Assembly (NCBI RefSeq): GCF_003097515.1
Contig: NZ_CP029188.1
Span: 3,855,001 to 3,919,000 of the forward strand
Length of the DNA stretch: 64,000 nt
Direction: 5' to 3'
Source: Streptomyces tirandamycinicus
GTDB taxonomy: Bacteria; Actinomycetota; Actinomycetes; Streptomycetales; Streptomycetaceae
Positions 9,607-17,158 of the stretch are shown here, piece after piece. Below the pieces are notes generated by a model, which was not told the DNA's origin, did not search any database, and saw nothing but the letters and a program-made list of their open reading frames with translations. Position numbers and translations under genes: made by a program. Position 1 is the first letter of the stretch, and each line of letters opens with the position of its first letter.

Positions 9607-10806
9607 CTAGGGTGTGTCCTCGCTGTCGAGGCCCAGGCCCGGCAGGAGCCCCGGCAACAGCGGCGGGATCGTCACGTCCGGTACGGGCGCGGCCGGGTCC
9701 GGGAGCTTGCCGGACGGTGACGGCGAGGCGCTGTTCTGCGGGGGAGTGAGCAACCCGCCCGTGTTGCCGCCGATGAGCTGCTCGTCCTCCACGGTGCCCG
9801 ACCCGGACGGCTGGGGCCGGCTGTCCCCGGCCGGGCCGCCGGCGGACGGCGAGGAGGGCGTGGAGGGGTGGGTCTCCGAGGAGTTCGAGGGGTCCTCCGG
9901 GGACGATCCGGGACTGCTCGATCCCAGGCGCTCCGCCTCGGGAGGACGGGGCAGCAGCGACCGCAGCGGGCCGACCTCCTGGTCTATGGCGTCGAAGACC
10001 GAGCTCACCTGGTCGCCGACGTCGGTGAGCTGGGCGGGCAGCCGGTCCCGCAGTCCGTTCCACACCTCGCGGTGGTTGCTGGAGAAGGACGACAGAGTGG
10101 CGATGGGGCCGAGCGAGCCGTCCCGCTCGTACGCCTGGTGCAGCAGCCGGTGGCCCTCGGAGACGTCGTGCCGCATGCCGCTGAGGGTGTGCCTGATCTC
10201 GTTCATCGACTCGGTGTCCAGCTCGCCCGCGCGGCCGCGCTCCATGAGGCGGCGGGCCTCGTTCAGCCGGGTGGAGGCCTGGTCGAGGTAGAGCGCGCCG
10301 CGGTCCGCGTCGTCGTCGGCCATGCCGAGCTTCAGGTCCTCCATGCCGCGTTTCAGCCCGTAGAGGGAGTCACCGGGGAGGGCGTCGGAGCTGGCGGCCG
10401 CCACCCCGCCGAAGGCACCGGCGGCCACTCCGACCGTCAGTCCCCCGGCCGCGAGGCCCTTGGACCACCGGGAGCGCGGACGGAGTCTCCGGAGCGGGGA
10501 GGCCCGATGGGCTCCGCGGCGGGAGCTCCGCTGCTCCGGAACGGTAGGGCCCCGGGCTGCGGAGCCCTCCGCGAACATGGCTTCCATGGCGGCCACGAGC
10601 CGGGCTCGCTGCACCACCTTGACATCGGGATCCAACTCCGGCTTCGGCAGTTCGCCGAGGCCGTTCGCCAGGGCCAACAGCCGTCCCTGCTCGGCCGGCT
10701 GGGCCGAACTCTCGGGCTGCTCGGCCGCCGCGCCCCGGAGCGCCTGAGTCTCCAGGGCCTGGGCGAAGGCGTTCGCCCGCCGGTGCGCCGAAACGTTCGC
10801 GATCAC
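9607..10806 (-). CDS. rsbN: anti-sigma factor RsbN (DUF5667 protein)
   Basis: A 399-residue single-pass membrane protein. The N-terminal cytosolic part (about residues 1-85, with NAFAQALETQALRG and PELDPDVKVVQRARL) is the expected sigma-BldN-binding domain. A basic stretch and one transmembrane helix (about 117-139) follow, then a DUF5667 region (GDSLYGLKRGMEDLKLGM) and a Pro/Ser/Gly-rich outside tail. RsbN sequesters sigma-BldN, which drives chaplin and rodlin genes for aerial hyphae. GTG 10806 is chosen because AGGAGG ends 8 nt before it; the upstream in-frame GTG 10815 overlaps that Shine-Dalgarno. bldN lies upstream on the same strand with its own promoter, and a candidate sigma-BldN promoter precedes rsbN. 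Confidence 0.9.
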   Translation of the reverse strand: MIANVSAHRRANAFAQALETQALRGAAAEQPESSAQPAEQGRLLALANGLGELPKPELDPDVKVVQRARLVAAMEAMFAEGSAARGPTVPEQRSSRRGAHRASPLRRLRPRSRWSKGLAAGGLTVGVAAGAFGGVAAASSDALPGDSLYGLKRGMEDLKLGMADDDADRGALYLDQASTRLNEARRLMERGRAGELDTESMNEIRHTLSGMRHDVSEGHRLLHQAYERDGSLGPIATLSSFSSNHREVWNGLRDRLPAQLTDVGDQVSSVFDAIDQEVGPLRSLLPRPPEAERLGSSSPGSSPEDPSNSSETHPSTPSSPSAGGPAGDSRPQPSGSGTVEDEQLIGGNTGGLLTPPQNSASPSPSGKLPDPAAPVPDVTIPPLLPGLLPGLGLDSEDTP

Positions 10807-10937
10807 TGGCGGCACCTCCTCTCGTCATGACGGTCGACTCCCCGGGGGGTCCGGAAGGTTGCACGACTTGAGCACATCCACACGAAAGAGTGAGTGGCTG
10901 CGCGCACGACGTGACCGCAGGGAGCCTGCATTGCGCA

Positions 10938-10965
10938 CAACGAGCGGCTCGGCAGTTGGGTTACG
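10938..10965 (-). promoter_or_regulatory. candidate sigma-BldN promoter of rsbN
   Basis: On the minus strand CGTAAC (10965-10960) and CGTTG (10942-10938) are separated by 17 nt. This matches the sigma-BldN -35/-10 consensus as I remember it (CGTAAC / CGTTG). It points toward rsbN, with a start of transcription near 10930 and a leader of about 120 nt. It would give negative feedback of the anti-sigma factor. Confidence 0.65.
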
Positions 10966-11100
10966 CGCGGAGGATGATCGGACCAGTGCGTCATCGAGTG
11001 CTCACGGATGGTGAGTTGGGAGTGGGCGGGCCGGGGACGGGCGCGTGGGGGGCGGGGTGGTGCCGGTGGGACCTTCACGGGGGACGGGACGGGACGGTCG

Positions 11101-11160
11101 ATGGGCGGCGGGTGTCGGCGGGTGTCGGCGGGTGTCGGCGGGTGTCGGCGGTTGTCAGCG
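11101..11160. repeat. 10-bp tandem repeat at the 3' end of bldN
   Basis: Four exact copies of GGTGTCGGCG occupy 11111-11150, with degenerate copies on both sides. The last degenerate copy (11151-11160) contains the bldN stop codon. The function is unknown and may be replication slippage. Confidence 0.9.
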
Positions 11161-11991
11161 GGCGTCGTCGGGCAGCAGCCGGGCCAGGGTGCGCACGGCC
11201 CGGTACTGCAGGGTCTTGATCGCCCCCTCGTTCTTCCCCATCACCCGGGCGGTCTCGGCGACCGAGAGGCCCTGGAGGAAGCGGAGGGTGACGCACTCCT
11301 GCTGCTGCGGATTGAGCTTGCGGACCGCTTCGAGCAGCGCCGCGTTGGAGAGCGACTCCAGTACCGACTCCTCGGGACTGCGCTCCACCTCGTTGGCGTC
11401 GAGCATCTCGCCGGTCGTCACTTCCAGCCGGAACCGGCTCGACTTGAAGTGGTCGGCGACGAGATTCCGGGCGATGGTCACCAGCCAGGCGCCGAAGTCG
11501 CGGCCCTGCCAGGTGAACGTGGAGATCCGGCGCAGGGCGCGGAGGAAGGTCTCGCTGGTGAGGTCCTCCGCCGTGGCCTTGCCGCCGACCCGGTAGTAGA
11601 TGTAGCGGTAGACGGTGTCGCTGTACTGGTCGTAGAGCCGGCCGAACGCCTCCGCCTCGCCCGCCTGCGCGCGTTCGACCAGTTCCATCATCCGCGCGCT
11701 GTCGCTGTCGGCACTCGGCCGGCGGGCGGCGGTCGAGGTGGCGGCGTGGCGGCCGCCCCGTCTGCCCGCCTCTCGCTCGCCCGGCCGTCCGTCGACCACG
11801 CCGCTGCGGGCCGGCGCCTTCTCGATGCGGTCGGCCAGGGCGTAGCAGGGACCGGCAGGGCCGAGGGCGGCCGGGCTCGCGGCGAAGGCGGGGACGGCGT
11901 ACGCGGTGGGGACGAAGCCGCGCATGTGGTCGAGGACCACCGCGCGGAGCGTAGCCAGGCCCGAGGCGTCAACCCCGACGTGTGGGTACAC
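11155..11991 (-). CDS. bldN: RNA polymerase ECF sigma factor BldN (pro-protein)
   Basis: A 278-residue ECF sigma factor. Region sigma-2 spans about residues 101-185 (EAFGRLYDQYSDTVYRYIYY, then LTSETFLRALRRI) and sigma-4 about 211-273 (LNPQQQECVTLRFLQGLSVA, then MGKNEGAIKTLQYRA). The unusual N-terminal extension of about 90 residues, starting MYPHVGVDASGLATLR, is the hallmark of sigma-BldN, known to be made as a proprotein and trimmed in S. coelicolor. It directs chaplin, rodlin and other aerial-growth genes and is held by RsbN, encoded next door. GTG 11991 has GGGAG upstream. The stop codon lies in a tandem repeat. Confidence 0.96.
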   Translation of the reverse strand: MYPHVGVDASGLATLRAVVLDHMRGFVPTAYAVPAFAASPAALGPAGPCYALADRIEKAPARSGVVDGRPGEREAGRRGGRHAATSTAARRPSADSDSARMMELVERAQAGEAEAFGRLYDQYSDTVYRYIYYRVGGKATAEDLTSETFLRALRRISTFTWQGRDFGAWLVTIARNLVADHFKSSRFRLEVTTGEMLDANEVERSPEESVLESLSNAALLEAVRKLNPQQQECVTLRFLQGLSVAETARVMGKNEGAIKTLQYRAVRTLARLLPDDAR

Positions 11992-12432
11992 GGGACTCCC
12001 AGAGGCAGAGCTTCCATCACGTGCTGTGCGGGACCGGTCACTCGTCGTGGCGACGCGTGGGGCCCATGTGCGTCTGAGGAGAATAACGCTTCGTACAGGC
12101 AGTGCTACACCCAGTTGCTCAAATCATCGAATCCGTCGCTTCTGTTACGGCAAGGCGGCACATTTGGTCGCAGATTGTGATCGATTGCTGATCGGACTAC
12201 TTCGGCATCGCTGGGGAGCGTGATGGGTTGTGTTCGTGTGAGGGCGTTGCGACTGGCGGGTGGCAGGACGGGGTAGGCCCCCCGGAATGCCGGGTGCCGG
12301 GGGCCCGATGTCGGATGTCGTTCGTCGCGTGCCGTGGCGGGAGGTGGGGCGTTCGGGGCCCGCCTCCGCCGTGGGAGGCAGGGGACGCGGGAGGCCGGCA
12401 CCGCGGCGCCGTGCTGGGCCGCGATCGTGCGG
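11992..12432. other. bldN upstream intergenic region
   Basis: This 441-nt gap holds no convincing gene. It must contain the bldN promoter and the 3' end of the HAD-IB transcript. I looked for a BldD operator and found only a weak partial match near 12106-12118 (AC-N5-GT core), too poor to call. Confidence 0.5.
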
Positions 12433-13380
12433 TCAGCGGCGGCGCCGGTGCAGGGCCACGGCGGCCGCCGTGCCGCCCGCGAGGGCGCCGACCCCGGCGG
12501 CGGCCGGGATGCCGACCTTCGCCGCCTTGCGGCCCGTGCGGTAGTCGCGCAGCCGCCAGTCGCGCTCCCGGGCGTGCTTGCGCAGCTTGGTGTCCGGGTT
12601 GATGGCGTACGGATGTCCCACCAGGGAGAGCATCGGGATGTCGTTGTGCGAGTCGCTGTACGCCGCGCAGCGCGACAGGTCGAGGTTCTCGGCACCGGCC
12701 AGGGCCCGTACCGCCTCGGCCTTGGCCGGGCCGTGCAGCGGCTCGCCCACGAGCTTGCCGGTGTAGACGCCGTCGACGGACTCGGCGACCGTGCCGAGCG
12801 CGCCGGTCAGCCCCAGCCGGCGGGCGATGATCGTCGCGGTCTCCACCGGCGCGGCGGTGACCAGCCACACCTTCTGGCCCGCGTCGAGATGGGCCTGGGC
12901 GAGGGCGCGGGTGCCCGGCCAGATGCGGTCCGCCATGTACTCGTCGTAGATCTCCTCGCCGATCGACATCAGCTCGGAGACGCGGTGGCCCTTGACGATG
13001 GACAGCGCCGACTCGCGCACGTCCTGCATGTGCTCGGGGTCCTCGACGCCCGCGATCCGGAACCACGTCTGCTGCCAGGCGAACCGCGCCAGCTCCCGGC
13101 GCTGGAAGAACTTGCGCTTGTACAGGCCGCGGCCGAAGTGGAAGATCGCGGCGCCCTGCATGACGGTGTTGTCCAGGTCGAAGAAGGCGGCGGCGGCGAC
13201 GTCCCCGGCCACGGGGAAGGCGGGCTCGGCCGGTGCGGTGTCCGCGCCGGCCCGGGCCCGGGCGTCCGTCTCGAACTGCTGTGACGTCTTGCGTGCTGCC
13301 TCGGCTGCGGCCTCGCCGGCGAGAACGCTCCGGGCGGTCGAGGAGCGCCTACGGGGAGTGAGCCATCCCAGTGCGGCCAT
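12433..13380 (-). CDS. HAD-IB family phosphatase with C-terminal membrane anchor
   Basis: A 315-residue HAD-IB hydrolase, related to phosphoserine phosphatase-like enzymes. Motif I is AFFDLDNTVMQG (D68, D70), motif II the VTAAP segment, and motif IV the YSDSHNDIPML segment with the double aspartate. About 60 residues precede motif I. A Gly/Ala-rich hydrophobic stretch ending in RRRR (about 287-315) looks like a C-terminal membrane anchor. The substrate is not evident; relatives in actinobacteria act on lysophosphatidic acid or phosphoserine. ATG 13380 is supported by a -10-like TATGCT 6 nt upstream (13392-13387), a leaderless arrangement. Confidence 0.87.
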   Translation of the reverse strand: MAALGWLTPRRRSSTARSVLAGEAAAEAARKTSQQFETDARARAGADTAPAEPAFPVAGDVAAAAFFDLDNTVMQGAAIFHFGRGLYKRKFFQRRELARFAWQQTWFRIAGVEDPEHMQDVRESALSIVKGHRVSELMSIGEEIYDEYMADRIWPGTRALAQAHLDAGQKVWLVTAAPVETATIIARRLGLTGALGTVAESVDGVYTGKLVGEPLHGPAKAEAVRALAGAENLDLSRCAAYSDSHNDIPMLSLVGHPYAINPDTKLRKHARERDWRLRDYRTGRKAAKVGIPAAAGVGALAGGTAAAVALHRRRR

Positions 13381-13506
13381 GTCGTGAGCATAGCCAGTCC
13401 GCTCGCCGGTTCCCGACGCACGGGGATGCCGGGGCGTGAACTCTCCGCGGCCGGATTGTTAAAGGGGCCGTCAGGGTGTGTCGCGCGCGGGCGGACAATA
13501 GGGGGC

Positions 13507-13782
13507 ATGACTCCTCTGCTGCCGCGTGGCAAGAAGAAGGCCGGTGACCGTGTGGTGACCCTGATCGGAAAGCCCGGGTGCCATCTCTGTGACGACGCGC
13601 GGTCCGTGGTCGAGCGGGTGTGCGCGGAGACGGGGGCGGCCTTCGAGGAGAAGGACATCACCCGGGACGAGGAACTGCACCGGGCGTACTGGGAGCAGAT
13701 CCCCGTGGTGCTGGTGGACGGGGAGCAGCACACGTTCTGGCGCGTGGATGCCGCCCGGCTCCGCCGCGAACTGGGGGCGTGA
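13507..13782 (+). CDS. glutaredoxin-like thioredoxin-fold protein
   Basis: A 91-residue glutaredoxin-like protein with a CxxC active site in LIGKPGCHLCDDA and a cis-proline in the QIPVVLVDGEQH segment. It should act as a small dithiol oxidoreductase or handle mixed disulfides in the cytosol. The length fits the DUF836/GlrX-like group. ATG 13507 follows a -10-like GACAAT by 7 nt. It lies upstream of rex but is separated by 270 nt carrying Rex regulatory sites, so it is probably a separate unit. Confidence 0.85.
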   Translation: MTPLLPRGKKKAGDRVVTLIGKPGCHLCDDARSVVERVCAETGAAFEEKDITRDEELHRAYWEQIPVVLVDGEQHTFWRVDAARLRRELGA

Positions 13783-13920
13783 CCGAAAGACGGCTACCAT
13801 CGTGGGCGTTTTGCTGGGGTCTCGGGGGCGTGGCTGTGAGGAGTGTGAACCGCTTTGCCCCCTTTGGATTCTCCGCGAGAGTCGATCACCCCGGGTTCCG
13901 GGATGGCGCGTTCGGATTGC

Positions 13921-13934
13921 GTGACCCCGGTCAC
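13921..13934 (+). promoter_or_regulatory. CRP-like half-symmetric site upstream of rex
   Basis: GTGACCCCGGTCAC has the GTGA-N6-TCAC form recognised by CRP/FNR-family regulators and fits the Streptomyces Crp motif as I recall it (GTG-N6-GNCAC). It lies 28 nt upstream of the Rex operator. Binding is not shown. Confidence 0.4.
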
Positions 13935-13960
13935 TTTGCACGGACAAAGCGGACACTATC

Positions 13961-13980
13961 TTTGTGCACGCGTTCACAAA
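13961..13980 (+). promoter_or_regulatory. Rex operator (ROP) of the rex-hemACD operon
   Basis: TGTGCACGCGTTCACA at 13963-13978 matches the ROP consensus TGTGAACGCNTTCACA at all but one position, and flanking TT/AA pairs extend the palindrome. It lies about 75 nt upstream of the rex start, next to a -10-like TATCTT (13957-13962). Rex released by NADH would derepress its own operon. Confidence 0.9.
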
Positions 13981-14052
13981 GACATAGCCTGCTGTCGACG
14001 GGGCGGTCCTGGGACGCATGGCCGCCTGCCTCGCTCATCCCGCAGGAGCACC

Positions 14053-14832
14053 GTGGCAACTGGCCGAACCCACCGACCGGCGACTCGCAGCCGAGGAATC
14101 CCCGAGGCCACCGTCGCCCGGCTTCCGCTGTATCTGCGCGCGCTGACCGCGCTGTCGGAGCGCTCCGTGCCGACGGTCTCCTCCGAGGAGCTCGCGGCCG
14201 CCGCGGGGGTCAATTCCGCGAAGCTCCGCAAGGACTTCTCGTACCTCGGCTCCTACGGGACCCGCGGTGTCGGGTACGACGTCGAGTACCTCGTCTACCA
14301 GATCTCCCGTGAGCTCGGCCTGACCCAGGACTGGCCGGTCGTGATCGTCGGTATCGGCAACCTCGGCGCCGCTCTCGCCAACTACGGCGGATTCGCCTCC
14401 CGCGGCTTCCGCGTGGCCGCGCTGATCGACGCCGACCCGGCGATGGCCGGCAAGCCGGTCGCGGGCATCGCGGTCCAGCACACGGACGAGCTGGAGAAGA
14501 TCATCTCGGACAACGGCGTGTCCATCGGGGTCATCGCGACCCCCGCGGGCGCCGCGCAGCAGGTGTGCGACCGGCTCGTCGCCGCGGGCGTGACCTCCAT
14601 CCTCAACTTCGCACCCACCGTGCTCTCGGTGCCGGACGGCGTGGATGTGCGCAAGGTCGACCTCTCGATCGAGCTGCAGATCCTCGCCTTCCACGAGCAG
14701 CGCAAGGCCGGCGAGGAGACCGAGGGTGAGGCCGCCGTGCCGCCCGTCGCGCCGACCGGCGCCTCCGCCTCCGCCGCGGCCGACGGCCGGAAGGGACCCG
14801 ACGGGGACGTGCCCGCCGTGATGCCGGCATGA
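14053..14832 (+). CDS. rex: redox-sensing transcriptional repressor Rex
   Basis: A 259-residue NADH/NAD+-sensing repressor. The N-terminal winged helix (residues about 15-80, with SVPTVSSEELAAAAGVNSAK and LRKDFSYLGSYGTRGVGY) binds ROP sites. A Rossmann domain follows (VVIVGIGNLGAALANYGG, G100-x-G-x-x-G105), and the C-terminal swap helix contains LSIELQILAFHEQRK. High NADH releases it from DNA, derepressing respiratory and haem genes. GTG 14053 with GGAG 5 nt upstream gives the known Rex N-terminus MATGRTHRPATRSRG. It is the first gene of rex-hemA-hemC-hemD, overlapping hemA by ATGA. Confidence 0.96.
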   Translation: MATGRTHRPATRSRGIPEATVARLPLYLRALTALSERSVPTVSSEELAAAAGVNSAKLRKDFSYLGSYGTRGVGYDVEYLVYQISRELGLTQDWPVVIVGIGNLGAALANYGGFASRGFRVAALIDADPAMAGKPVAGIAVQHTDELEKIISDNGVSIGVIATPAGAAQQVCDRLVAAGVTSILNFAPTVLSVPDGVDVRKVDLSIELQILAFHEQRKAGEETEGEAAVPPVAPTGASASAAADGRKGPDGDVPAVMPA

Positions 14833-16184
14833 GCCTCCTCGTCGTCGGCCTCAGCCACCGCAGCGCCCCGGTCAGCGTCCTGGAGCGGGCCTCGCTCTCC
14901 GCGGAGACGCAGGGCAAGCTGCTGCAGGACGCCCTCGCCGCGGAGCCCGCGGCGGAAGCGGCCGTACTCGCCACCTGCAACCGGATCGAGCTCTACGCCG
15001 ACGTGGACAAGTTCCACGCGGGAGTCGCCGAACTCTCGACGCTGCTGTCCCAGCACAGCGGCGTCGGGCTGGAGGAGCTCACCCCCTATCTGTACGTGCA
15101 CTACGAGGACCGGGCCGTCCACCATCTGTTCTCGGTGGCCTGCGGTCTGGACTCGATGGTCGTCGGCGAGGGCCAGATCCTCGGCCAGATCAAGGACTCG
15201 CTCGCGCTCGGCCAGGAGCTGCACAGCGCGGGCCGGCTGCTGAACGACCTGTTCCAGCAGTCCCTGCGGGTCGGCAAGCGCGCCCACAGCGAGACCGGTA
15301 TCGACCGGGCCGGGCAGTCGCTCGTCAGCTTCGGCCTGGAGCAGCTGGCCGAGGGCACCCCCACCGGGGAGTGGGCCGCGGGCAGGAGCGCGCTCGTCAT
15401 CGGCGCGGGCTCGATGTCCTCACTCGCCGCCGCCACGCTGGCGCGCGCCGGGGTGGCCGAGGTCGTCGTCGCGAACCGTACCCGTGAGCGCGCCGAACGG
15501 CTGGTGCGGATCCTCACCGAGCCCGGCGGTACGGGCGTCCGCGCCCGGGCCGTCGACATGGCCTCCGTCGCCGGCGAACTGGCACGTGCCGACGTCGTGG
15601 TCTCCTGCACCGGCGCGACCGGGCTGGTGCTCGGGGCCGAGGCCGTCGAGGCCGCGCTCGCGGGCCGCGAGGAGCCGCTGGCCCTGCTCGACCTCGCCAT
15701 GCCCCGGGACATCGACGCCGCGGTCCACCGGCTCGACGGGGTCCGGCTCGTCGACATCGAGTCCCTCGCCGGGGCGTCCGCGGACGTGCCGATGGCCGCC
15801 GACGTCGACCGGGTGCGCGCCATCGTGGCCGCCGAGGTCGCCGCCTTCGGGGCCGCCCAGCGTGCCGCGCACATCACGCCGACCGTGGTCGCCCTGCGCG
15901 CCATGGCCGCCGACGTCGTGGCCGGCGAGATCGCCAGGCTCGAGGGCCGGCTGCCGGGCCTGGACGAGCGGCAGCGCGCGGAGGTCGCCCAGACGGTCCG
16001 CCGGGTCGTGGACAAGCTCCTGCACGCGCCCACCGTGCGGATCAAACAGCTCGCGGCCGAGCCCGGGGGCGCCGGGTACGCGGACGCGCTGCGCACACTC
16101 TTCGACCTCGACCCGGAGACGGTCGCCTCCGTCAGCCGGGCCGACGTCACCGACGCCGACATCAAGAACCGAGGGCGAGTATGA
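14829..16184 (+). CDS. hemA: glutamyl-tRNA reductase
   Basis: HemA reduces glutamyl-tRNA to glutamate-1-semialdehyde with NADPH, the first committed step of C5 haem synthesis; HemL then isomerises the product. The 451-residue protein has the catalytic cysteine C50 in VLATCNRIELY, then GEGQILGQIKDSLALGQE, and an NADPH domain with ALVIGAGSMSSLAA. A C-terminal dimerisation helix region follows. The start overlaps the rex stop (ATGA) and the stop overlaps hemC, implying translational coupling in a Rex-regulated operon. Confidence 0.97.
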   Translation: MSLLVVGLSHRSAPVSVLERASLSAETQGKLLQDALAAEPAAEAAVLATCNRIELYADVDKFHAGVAELSTLLSQHSGVGLEELTPYLYVHYEDRAVHHLFSVACGLDSMVVGEGQILGQIKDSLALGQELHSAGRLLNDLFQQSLRVGKRAHSETGIDRAGQSLVSFGLEQLAEGTPTGEWAAGRSALVIGAGSMSSLAAATLARAGVAEVVVANRTRERAERLVRILTEPGGTGVRARAVDMASVAGELARADVVVSCTGATGLVLGAEAVEAALAGREEPLALLDLAMPRDIDAAVHRLDGVRLVDIESLAGASADVPMAADVDRVRAIVAAEVAAFGAAQRAAHITPTVVALRAMAADVVAGEIARLEGRLPGLDERQRAEVAQTVRRVVDKLLHAPTVRIKQLAAEPGGAGYADALRTLFDLDPETVASVSRADVTDADIKNRGRV

Positions 16185-17158
16185 CCGAGAGGGCATCGGG
16201 GACCGAGCGGCCCCTGCGGCTCGGAACCAGGCGCAGCAAGCTCGCCATGGCCCAGTCCGGGCATGTGGCGGAGGCGGTGCGGCGGCTGACCGGCCGCTCC
16301 GTCGAGCTCGTGGAGATCACCACGTACGGCGACACCTCGCGCGAGCACCTGGCGCAGATCGGCGGCACCGGTGTGTTCGTCACGGCGCTGCGCGACGCGC
16401 TGCTCGCCGGCGAGGTCGACTTCGCGGTGCACTCCCTGAAGGACCTGCCGACCACGCAGCCGGACGACCTCGTCCTGGCCGCGATCCCGCGGCGGGAGGA
16501 CCCGCGTGACGCGCTGGTCGCCCGGGACGGGCTGACCCTGGACCGGCTGCCGACGGGCGCCCGGGTGGGCACCGGCTCGCCGCGCCGGATGGCGCAGCTC
16601 AACGCGTACGCCCGCTCGCACGGGCTGCAGATCGAGACCGTGCCGATCCGGGGGAACGTCGACACCCGCATCGGTTTCGTGCGGGACGGGGAACTGGACG
16701 CGGTGGTGCTCGCCGCGGCCGGCCTGAACCGTATCGGCCGGATCGACGAGGCGACCGAGTTCCTGCCGGTCGACGCGGTCCTGCCCGCCCCCGGCCAGGG
16801 GGCCCTGGCGGTGGAGTGCCCGGCGGCCGACACCGCCCTCGCCGCCACGCTCGCCGAGCTCGACGACCCGTACACCCGGGCCGCCGTGACCGCCGAGCGG
16901 TCCCTGCTCGCCGCCCTGGAGGCCGGCTGCAGTGCGCCCGTGGGCGCGCTGGCCGACCTGCCCGCCGGCGGGCAGGCTGTTCATGAAATGCGCCTGCGGG
17001 GTGTCGTCGGTACCACCGACGGTTCCACGCTGGTGCAGCTGTCCATCACCGGTCCCGTGCCCACGTCGCACGACGAAGCCGTGGCACTCGGGCGCGAACT
17101 CGCCTCGGAGATGCTCGCCAAGGGCGCGGCCGGTCTTATGGGGGAGCGCGCACTTTGA
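16181..17158 (+). CDS. hemC: hydroxymethylbilane synthase (porphobilinogen deaminase)
   Basis: HemC polymerises four porphobilinogen units into hydroxymethylbilane. The 325-residue protein shows RLGTRRSKLAMAQSG at the N-terminus, the substrate segment VHSLKDLPT, RIGFVRDGELD and APGQGALAVE, and the dipyrromethane cofactor cysteine C250 in ALEAGCSAPVG. It overlaps hemA by ATGA and hemD by TTGA. Confidence 0.97.
   Translation: MTERASGTERPLRLGTRRSKLAMAQSGHVAEAVRRLTGRSVELVEITTYGDTSREHLAQIGGTGVFVTALRDALLAGEVDFAVHSLKDLPTTQPDDLVLAAIPRREDPRDALVARDGLTLDRLPTGARVGTGSPRRMAQLNAYARSHGLQIETVPIRGNVDTRIGFVRDGELDAVVLAAAGLNRIGRIDEATEFLPVDAVLPAPGQGALAVECPAADTALAATLAELDDPYTRAAVTAERSLLAALEAGCSAPVGALADLPAGGQAVHEMRLRGVVGTTDGSTLVQLSITGPVPTSHDEAVALGRELASEMLAKGAAGLMGERAL

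Noticed and set aside
11111..11150. CRISPR-like repeat
   Set aside because: Units are 10 bp without spacers, so it is a simple tandem repeat; no cas genes occur in the window.
12104..12120. Possible BldD operator upstream of bldN
   Set aside because: Only the AC-N5-GT core fits; several consensus positions are wrong.
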